A DNA stretch of 64,000 nt from the NCBI GenBank assembly GCA_023238725.1, contig CM041554.1, positions 21,686,050-21,750,049 of the forward strand, in the 5' to 3' direction. Position 1 is the first letter of the stretch. Each line of letters opens with the position of its first letter. The notes under the pieces were generated by a model. The model made no database searches. It was not told the DNA's origin and saw nothing but the letters and a program-made list of their open reading frames with translations. Origin of the DNA: Scortum barcoo. Taxonomy: Eukaryota; Chordata; Actinopteri; Centrarchiformes; Terapontidae. Positions 56,681 through 64,000 of the stretch are shown one piece after another. The translations under genes and the position numbers were made by a program.

Positions 56681-58899
56681 TCAAAAAAAGTTTTTATCAT
56701 TACATCATCTTGTCTGTTGTGCACATTCTGGCCATCTTACTGTCACTTGTTTTATCTCTCACCAGCCCATTTGCTATGCTTTGACCTTTGTTAGCATTCA
56801 GGGGGCCAATCTAACTTTGTCCTATCTTCAGAGAGTCAATTCAGTTGTTCCGGAGTGCACACATTCATGCATGTTTCACTTTTTAATGACATCCATGGCA
56901 TGTAGAAACATGTTAACTCTGCAAGCAAATTCAAAAGTCTTCCCTCTTTATCTGGAGTTCGGTTAGATGCACAAATTGAGAGGCCGAGTGATTAACAGTT
57001 ACCAGAGAATGTGTGGGAGTGTGTGTGTGTTTGTATGATGATCCAAACACAGGGATTTAGTTACAGGCAGCATATAAGGAGAGCAATGAAGTAGAGAGCA
57101 TCAAACCTCAACTTGCATCACAAACCTTGCTGGACATCAACCTCCCAGCCAATTATTTTTTTCACTCTTTTTTTTATGTTTTTTTTTTCTGGATTTAAAA
57201 CAGGACATGTAATTTTTCTTAGCAACTGGAGTTTGTCAAAAGTTTACTTTTCTTCCTGCTGCACTCGTTAACAAGATATTCAAAATTATAGCTGCGTATG
57301 TTGCTGCAACAGAAAAATTACACAAGATATGAGCATGAGTCTGCAAAACATAAAATTACATAACCACGTGTGCATTATGTGCAGAGTGTTTCTCTTGAAC
57401 AGAACAAACCACCAACATCTGATTGTATCTACTTGCATGAGTAAAAATAGGAGGAAACTGTGTGCAGAAGATCATGCGCGTTTACTGTGGATACACAAAT
57501 AAAGGAGAGGAAGCTGTGCTCAAGGAAACATATACTGTATTCACAAACACCCTTAAGTCGCTTGCATAATTGTTATGTTTATATTTTTGCTGATTAATGT
57601 GCTATGTGTTTATTTGACGGTGGCGGTCTCCCTCCCTGGCCGGACCCTGGGAAGATAACCACTGCAAACCATATCCCTCGCAAGGTCCTCTGTGGAAAAT
57701 CTGGCTCTTGGGGGGTGAAAGGTGAGGGGTCAGGGCTGTGGGCCCCGCTTCCTCTCTGCTGGTCTGGATAAATCTGAGAGAGCTCTGGCCTACATAACAG
57801 AGTCCAGCCCGACATCAGTTCTCAGACCATTATCATGCTGCTTGTGTGGGATGCTGTGAAGAAGGTGGGCCCCAAATGTGGATGGGGACTCTAGAGGGAG
57901 GTGAGATGAGGCTATTCTTAGTGTGACTTTCGGGGGGAATCTGAAGCTTATAGCAACAAGATGTTCATGAGAGAGAAGAAAAGATTGCACATTTTTCCTA
58001 CATTCCCACTCTGTTCTATTTTGAACCAAGTCCATATGCTCCATGTGCTTTCATTAAGGCTGTTGGCAGATAACGATTGCAGGACACGGAGTTGTTAGAG
58101 GATTTTTTTTTTTTTTTTTTTAGCACAACATTTGGCACAGCTTGTCTAAAGAACAGCCCGGTCACATCAGCCCTCGAGTCCCTTAACCCCTCAGCTCAAA
58201 CCAGCCACACAAAGCTGTAGCTCCAATGCCACAGGAAGTCTGCTTTCCATATGTGTGTTTCTCCTGTTTCTCCACGTATAATAAGAAGAATGTGAAAGTA
58301 TTGACGTCTAATTGATCTGACATCTCCCCCCCTTAGTTATTTTTTCCTCTTATACACATATGTGAGCGTGCACACACACACACTCCCACACACACGGGGA
58401 GTCCCAAGGGTTGTGACTCTAGTCAACCTCATGTGGAGTTTATGAGGTCCAGGGAGCTCTGGTTCCTCTGAGGAGCAGTAAAGAAGCTATAAAGATGTGA
58501 ATGGATCGTCTGGTCCCTGGGTACAAACTGTGTGCTCACAGACATAAGCAAAAACATGTGTCACTAAAGATGCTGACAGTCTCAGGGTATGTTCCTCAGC
58601 ATAATAAATGATTAGCATTGGAACAGCACAAGTCCATGATTAGCATTTGTCCATTTTTTACTCGTTTCAGGAAAACCACAGTGACTGCATCATTCGGGAT
58701 CAGATTTACAAGCACAATTTGTACTTTACCGACCAAGAAAGTGCTTCTCATTTCAGTTTGTATGAGTCAATTCCCAACATGGTAAAAGTCTCTTCAGCTG
58801 AATGTGTAAATAACATAACATAACAAGACTAAGAGGATCTGTGAGGCTGAGGCTGAAGCGGAAGTTTCAGGTATTTGCTCTTAAACTAAACTATTGAAA

Positions 58900-59110
58900 A
58901 AATAAATTATAGTATTAAAAGTCAAAGATCAGCAACGTGATCCATTAAGCACCCTGAGGGGGACATAAATATCTGCTCAATCCATCCAGTAACTCTCCAG
59001 ACATGAGCGGATGTCTGTACAAAGTTTTGTACCGATCAATCCTGTAGATGTTGAAATATTTTACAGAATGAGGGAAGACTTTGCCCTGCCGGTGGCACGA
59101 CAGGAAACGT
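58900..59110. repeat. Dispersed repeat with GTACCGATCAATCCTGTAGATG core
   Basis: TTTGTACCGATCAATCCTGT, AGATGTTGAAATATTTTACA and CTTTGCCCTGCCGGTGGC form a pattern often seen in fish dispersed repeats. No coding capacity. Confidence 0.45.
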
Positions 59111-59579
59111 CAGTCAAATGTTTTTTTTTAAATTTATTTTAATTAATTTAGTTTCAAATATACTTTTGTAAATTGTACCATAGCTCTTTGCTATTTGATC
59201 ACTTCTGGCAGTTGACATCAGTTTACCTTAATGGTTAATATGGCTGTTTTTAAGATAAGTTGATCTCATGTTTCACTGCTCATTATATATGATTAAAGAG
59301 CAACTCTTTTTAGCAACTCTGCCTTCACTTCTGATGAGTTTTTATGAAAATCAGAGTTTTTGGAAGTTGTGTTTGTGCCTGTGTGTTTCTTTGCAAAGCT
59401 TTGACACAAAAGACAAGTTCTTTGTTTGCACCATATGTAAGAAGTACAAGACAATGTACATGTTTCAGCACTGAAAATGTATCTTTGGTGTCTGTGTGTG
59501 CTGAGCATTTTTTGTGCATGACAAAAAATAACAGCTGTCTAATACTGACACCCATTTAGTAGTTGACAAGACGCAACAT

Positions 59580-60111
59580 GAAACTGTGAAAAATATAGAT
59601 TTATTTTTGGTTCTAAACAACTGAAGACGATTTTCCATCTTGAAACCATCACCAGCACGTGCAGTATTTTCAGTTAAGCAACGCAATGGGCTAAATTACA
59701 ATAAATAAAAGCACCATGCATTCATGACTGTGAAAGCTGTAGCACAAAAGCCAATAATTGTTAAATGACATGTACAGAGAGAAAAAAAAATCTGCCATCT
59801 GTGAATTAAAAGACTTGTGAACTTGTTGTGGGTGTATTTTTTTTCAGGTTTCTGTCCTTCCACACAAACGGACTCAGTTCTGTGTACTGGAGTTCATGAT
59901 GTTGCAGATGTTCTTGAATGTGTTTTGTGGAAATATACGATGTGGGCTGAAAAAAACGAGAATGGAAATGTTGATGAAAGACTTCCTAATTCTGCTCGCT
60001 TGCAAAATGGCCTATTTAAACTGCATAATTATACTAAGTGTTTGTCAATGTGAATGAGATGTGAGGTGGCACTGTGGGAATGAGGTCTCTCCCGCGGCTG
60101 GCTCTGGTATC
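59580..60111 (-). other. apool: apool 3' UTR (predicted)
   Basis: Downstream of the stop on the minus strand the first clear AATAAA lies at 59605-59600, giving a 3' UTR of about 530 nt. No other feature seen. Confidence 0.45.
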
Positions 60112-60200
60112 TCAGCTTCGTGTGCTGTACAGGTCTTCATCTTCGGGGCTGGACTGGCCGAAGTCCATGAGAGCAGGGTCTGGCTGGAAACCAGAGCCCT
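60112..60200 (-). CDS. apool: apool last coding exon
   Basis: 89 nt ending in TGA at 60114-60112. Encodes EGSGFQPDPALMDFGQSSPE then DEDLYSTRS. This conserved C-terminal motif identifies the gene as APOOL/MIC27. Acceptor TTACCCTCCAG. Confidence 0.93.
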
Positions 60201-63200
60201 CTGGAGGGTAACAAGAGAAATGCAACAACATCTCAGTCACAAGAGGAGAAATATTGCATGTTGAACTCCAAGTGATTTTGTGGGTTTACCCAGAATGACA
60301 AAAAAATACAATAATTGAATAAACTTAAATGACCGGATAACCAAAATTAGAATCAATAATAAAGGAGTATCAGGGTCCCGTCAATCCTTCAGTGACTATA
60401 ATACTTGGAACTAGTATTCAGTACAATGGGTGTTGATTTTTACAAGCACACAGACCGATACGTCCACAGCAACATACCACATCAGTCTAGGAGCCGTTTA
60501 AAATAAAAAATAATCAAGAAATAATTTTTGGTCCTCCGGTAGAGTCTTTTGATCCACTAGTTCCACAATATACAGATTAAATGCATTACCTCCTATAGAA
60601 ATTTGAAAATCTATTTGGGTGCTTTCTTGTCTTGGGAGTACATATATAGATGACATCTGCAGCAAGGTACAACAGGAAATTTATTTTTCGAGGAGACTGA
60701 GATTATTTGGAGCAAACAGAAAGATTCTGTTATTATTTTTCCAAATACAGTGTTACGCAATACGGGATCACTTCATCATAAACTTAACTCTCTGGTCAGG
60801 GTAACGCTGGGCCGTCCAAACTGTCCACACTGTTCAATGTATGAGTTTAGTTTTCAAACTGCAAATATTGATTGTAGTAGAATTACATCAGACCCCTCTC
60901 ATGTTTTATTTGGTGGATGTTATTCTCTGCTATCTAACAGAAGACTCCCACAGGTGATGGTGCAGAACTCATTCACTCATCAATCTGCCAAACAGTTGAA
61001 CATATAAATGGATTCTCCAAAGGCCAAGTGGGTGTGTGTTTGGCAGAAAGATGTGTTGTAACTGTTTTAATACTGGAAATATGTACCTGTGTATGAATGT
61101 GAAGGAGTGAATTAGAGTGCACTGCTGTATATTTGTTGCTGTGCTGTGTTTAATTGTTTTTTGTTTGTGACAAGGGATGAACTTAAGTGGAAAGTGACAA
61201 AAGTATGATCAAGTCTCAGCTTATCTAAAGTCTGGTTAATTAACTCCACTCTGATAACGAGAGCACATTAAGATTCCTAGAAATTCAGGCAGTTATCAGA
61301 GGAGATGCAGTGTGTGTTTGTAGCGCTTGAGTAAGTCGATGCTCAAATCACAAACTGGAGCAGCGTGTGATCACAGTACCTTTGTTGTTTTCTGCTGCAG
61401 GCTGCTGGGGAGGAGGTGGTGTGAGTGTTGGGGTTGGTGTCTCCTCCACAGCAGAAACTTGTGGTGGGTCATCTGATTCCGGCTGAGCAGCAGGTTCAGG
61501 CTCAGCTAATTCAACTATTGGCACTGTGGAGACATCACAATACAACACGGAGTCAGCAGTAGGGACACGAGTCGATGAAGTACAAAAGGTTTTGTGACTT
61601 TGAACCAGTATAACTAATCATAACAATGTTTAGATAGTTGATTTGGCAGATTACAATAAATCAGTGTATTGTGCCGTTCGGATCACAAGAGACATTAAAA
61701 AAAAAAAAAAAAGCCTTCACACTGATTTGGTTGTTTTTAGTTTGAACACTTGTAGCTCCTTCAGTCCCAATCAATCCACCTGTACCAACAGTAGCAATTT
61801 TCACTACTGTTGGTACAGTAGTTGTAGTTGGTGATTCGATCTGGCATTTTATATCTCTTATGGGGTAGAACATTTCTGGTACCTGCTGGCTCGTCTGAGG
61901 CCTTTGGAGCAGGTGGTTCTTCAGAGGAAGGTGCATTCTCCACCGGTGCAGACTCGGTTGGAGCAGCCTTGGGGTCCGAGGGCTTCTCACTTTCAACAGG
62001 TGCAGGTATTTCCTCAGAGGTTGTGGTGGTCTCGGTCTCGGCTGGCACCGACTGCACCACTGCATCTGGATGGGAGAAGAAATACAGCAAACCCTCAGTA
62101 GAAGCCTTCGTGTGATTGTGTGAGATGGAGACGGAGAAACAAGCAGACAGAGATCAATATCTATAATACCCGTGTTGGTCTCTGTAGAGGTCTGGTCGAG
62201 GGATGTATCTGTAAGTGTTATTGATGACGCCTCCTCTGTTACGACAGCAACAATGGGCTCATCTGCGACAGGAACAGACTCAGCTGATTCCACCTCCTTC
62301 TCTGGGATTGTATCACTCTGGACTGAGGAGCTGGGCTCTGAGGCCTCCTCAACTACTGCAGATTCTGGATTTGGCACTGCAGCTGCCTGACAACACGTGG
62401 ATAAAAAAATGAAGATTTATATCTGTTCAACCGGGACTTGGATACACTGTTCCATACAACACTATAATGATGAATTTTACCACTTGATTAATCACACCAA
62501 ATTCATCAGTGACAGAAGTAACACATTTAATCAATAAACAGAACAAAAGCTTTACAGTTTTCTTCAACAGTTCAGCTATAATAGGTTAAATTTATTACAC
62601 CGACTGGAGGGAAAAAAGTAATGTATGTATGTAATCGCTTACATTAGCATTTGACATTTCAGATATTTAGCTGACACTATGGACAGACTTACAGTAAAAG
62701 TAAAAAATAATCATAAAAAGGTGCTGGGAAAGGAAATAGAAAAAAAACTATTGAGAGAGGGATTTTTTGAGCAGTAAAAAATGTACATCGGAAATCTTTC
62801 AGTGGGAAGAGAGTTACTAATATCTTGGTTGCATAGCTGTTGTGGTTTTAGTCACACACAGTGAAAACAACCATAAAGTACTTTCTATTTTGAACTAACC
62901 AGGTACATCCTGATACAGTAACTCAACATGGCTGATAACCTGTGTTTGTGAAGAAACAATCTCTTTGGCGACAGGCTCCTGGGACTTGGAGGTGATCAGT
63001 GAAGACACAGTAGCGCTGCCCCACTGCCCTGCAGCATACACTTTCTTACCGGTCACCTTGGGAGGAAAAAAGACAACAATAGTGTTAAACTCTGAAAAAT
63101 AATGTGGTTTGTAACCAGTATCACCAAGAGGTCAGCATTTGAAAGAGTAGTAGTGTTACCTTTAACACAGCCACTGCTTTGGCCGGGTAGCACACTGAAG

Positions 63201-64000
63201 CTCCTGCACTCATCAGGCCCACTGGAACAGCTACCCTCTTGAAATGAGAGCCTAAAATAAAGTTCACAATTAAGAATGGCAGTCAGTCTGACTTGATATG
63301 GATTAAATTCTGGAGCCTGACTTCCTCTGGGACTGCTGTGTTGAGAAAGATCACATACATGGGGCCTACTGTAGCTTATTTAGACCAACACAGTGACAAA
63401 ATTTAGACCTGAGTTGGTGTTTCATGACCCTCCTCCCTATGCAGTTTAGCTGCCTAGATTTAGTGATTTACTAGATTTACTTGGAATTAATCGATGTAAT
63501 AATAATAATAATACATTTTATTTAAAGCGCCTTTCAGAGCACCCAAGGACACTGTACAATAAATGAATTAACAGCACTAAAAGTTTAGAATAAAAACAAC
63601 AAAGTAAAAGAGTAAACAACACAATTTAAAAAAAACATCACAGAAAAGATAGTGAGGTGAGGGAGTAATGGCAAGAACAAGGTTACAGTGAGTATGCTAT
63701 TTTAAAGAGATGAGTTTTGAGTTTGGACATAAAGGTGGGAAGGGAGTCAGTGTTGCGGAGATCAGGAGGAAGTGTGTTCCAGAGCTAGGGGGAGCAGAGC
63801 AACTGAAAGCTCTACTTCCCATGGTGCTGAGGCGGGCAGGAGGGACAGTAAGATGGATTGAGGAGGAGGATCGAAGACATCGGGATGGGGTAACTACGTG
63901 GAGAAGGTCCGAGAGGTAAGGAGAGGGGGCGAGGTTGTGAATAGATTTATATGTGTAGAGGAGAATCTTATATTCTATTCTATATTTAATTGGGAGCCAG
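60112..64000 (-). CDS. apool: MICOS complex subunit MIC27 (apolipoprotein O-like), C-terminal six exons
   Basis: MIC27 is an inner mitochondrial membrane protein of the MICOS complex that binds cardiolipin and helps form crista junctions. Minus-strand exons: 63251-63160, 63056-about 62907 (or 62940), 62386-62170, 62065-61883, 61523-61380 and 60200-60112; phases agree at all junctions. The conserved core SHFKRVAVPVGLMSAGASVC, YPAKAVAVLK and VTGKKVYA matches APOO/APOOL. The C-terminus FQPDPALMDFGQSSPEDEDL then YSTRS matches APOOL and not APOO. Between them lie about 180 residues rich in Ala/Pro/Glu/Ser/Thr/Val, far longer than in human. The N-terminal exons are beyond the right edge. Confidence 0.88.
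60595..61010 (+). mobile_element. LINE reverse transcriptase C-terminal relic
   Basis: The + strand reads STYIDDICSKVQQEIYFSRR then LRLFGANRK, with further decayed text SDPSHVLFGG...NRRLPQV...NSFTHQSAKQLN. This is the characteristic end of CR1/L2/jockey-like LINE polymerases (K-x-x-Q-x-x-Y-F-x-R-R-L-x-x-F, then S-D-P-S-H). Frameshifted and truncated at the 5' end. It lies antisense in the last apool intron (60201-61379). Confidence 0.7.
61380..61523 (-). CDS. apool: apool low-complexity exon c
   Basis: 144 nt, phase 1 at both ends. Encodes VPIVELAEPEPAAQPESDDP, then a Pro/Thr-rich run ending AAENNK. Acceptor TGTCTCCACAG, donor AAAG|GTACTG. Symmetric phase, so it is also skippable. Confidence 0.87.
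61780..61818. repeat. Perfect 15-bp inverted repeat in apool intron
   Basis: CTGTACCAACAGTAG at 61780-61794 and CTACTGTTGGTACAG at 61804-61818 flank a 9-nt loop, CAATTTTCA. It would form a stable hairpin in either strand's RNA. It lies in the intron 61524-61882. Function unknown. Confidence 0.8.
61883..62065 (-). CDS. apool: apool low-complexity exon b
   Basis: 183 nt, phase 1 at both ends. Encodes DAVVQSVPAETETTTTSEEI and a Pro/Ala/Glu-rich run ending ASDEPA. Acceptor TCCCATCCAG, donor GCAG|GTACCA. In-frame skipping is possible. Confidence 0.87.
62170..62386 (-). CDS. apool: apool low-complexity exon a
   Basis: 217 nt, phase 0 to phase 1. Encodes AAAVPNPESAVVEEASEPSS, then acidic Ser/Val/Glu-rich text ending STETNT. 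Acceptor CGTGTTGTCAG, donor CGG|GTATTA. No domain recognised. Confidence 0.85.
62640..62800. repeat. Fragment of TTAGCTGAC-core dispersed repeat
   Basis: ATATTTAGCTGACACTATGG resembles the core at 11130-11165; decayed afterwards. Lies in the apool intron 62387-62906. Confidence 0.35.
62907..63056 (-). CDS. apool: apool exon after membrane segment
   Basis: Starts VTGKKVYAAGQWGSATVSSL after acceptor CCCAAG and continues through SKSQEPVAKEIVSSQTQ. Two phase-compatible donors exist: CAG|GTTATC ending at 62940 (117 nt) and GAT|GTACCT ending at 62907 (150 nt). The longer form is listed; the choice is unresolved. Confidence 0.75.
63160..63251 (-). CDS. apool: apool exon with conserved membrane segment
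   Basis: 92 nt, phase 1 to phase 0, acceptor TTTATTTTAG, donor AAAG|GTAACA. Encodes GSHFKRVAVPVGLMSAGASV and CYPAKAVAVLK. It contains the Gly/Ala-rich hydrophobic helix typical of the family. Confidence 0.92.
63252..64000 (-). other. apool: apool intron (to right edge) with a dispersed repeat
   Basis: No further exon seen. From about 63495 the text ATTTTATTTAAAGCGCCTTT, AGCACCCAAGGACACTGTAC and, later, AGTGTGTTCCAGAGCTAGGG is typical of a widespread fish repeat, and it runs off the window at 64000. Confidence 0.65.

Larger units (their letters stand above)
54700..59580. other. Spacer between agtr2 and apool
   Basis: No coding sequence recognised. Contains a (GA)n stretch at about 54808-54828, a GA/G-rich stretch at 55185-55340, dispersed repeats at 56020-56200, 56480-56680 and 58900-59110, and poly-T at about 58104-58122. 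The right end passes into the predicted apool 3' UTR. Confidence 0.6.

Noticed and set aside
61661..61882. Continuation of the apool frame beyond the donor at 61883
   Set aside because: The donor GCAG|GTACCA joins in phase to the exon at 61523. The read-through contains the hairpin and a poly-Phe run from an A-tract, so it is intronic.
1..64000. tRNA, rRNA or CRISPR-like arrays
   Set aside because: No cloverleaf, rRNA-like text or regularly spaced direct repeats were seen; all tandem arrays are simple microsatellites.

Overview
The window is vertebrate nuclear DNA, almost certainly from a teleost fish. Genes have short GT-AG exons in long introns. The proteins are vertebrate-specific, and the introns carry fish-type dispersed repeats: LINE, hAT and Tc1-like relics and many (GT)n/(CT)n tracts. 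No bacterial, viral or CRISPR-like coding content was seen.

Four genes can be read. (1) Positions 19898-44095 (+) hold the last 16 coding exons (4,253 nt, about 1,416 residues) of a teneurin, best assigned as tenm1: most of the NHL propeller, the YD-repeat shell with its Rhs-type core, the ABD/Tox-GHH-like end and the C-terminal TCAP peptide. The first 19.9 kb look like one upstream teneurin intron holding a decayed hAT transposon and a rearranged LINE pair. (2) Positions 46435-48601 (-) hold three exons of sh2d1a (SAP), tail-to-tail with tenm1 as on the human X chromosome; exon 2 carries an in-frame TGA. (3) Positions 52573-53832 (-) hold an uninterrupted class A GPCR reading frame that matches the angiotensin II type 2 receptor (agtr2), with a likely upstream non-coding exon, TATA box and uORFs. 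(4) Positions 60112-63251 (-) hold the last six coding exons of a MICOS subunit, apool (MIC27); its first exons lie beyond the right edge.

Layout: 1-19897 tenm1 intron; 19898-44095 tenm1 exons, with an R2/HERO-like retroelement (about 36290-38275) and a Tc1-type foldback element (42651-43179) in introns; 44096-about 44935 tenm1 3'UTR; 46050-48601 sh2d1a; 48602-52572 repeat-bearing spacer; 52573-about 54700 agtr2; about 54700-59600 spacer; 59600-64000 apool, with a LINE relic in its last intron.

The genes do not form a pathway. Teneurin-1 is a neuronal adhesion receptor, SAP an immune adaptor, AT2 a peptide-hormone receptor and MIC27 a mitochondrial cristae protein. What links them is conserved synteny: all four human counterparts are X-linked, so this segment looks like a fish counterpart of part of human Xq. 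Exon limits were set by reading-frame continuity across GT-AG sites and by remembered family sequences; no alignment or database search was run.
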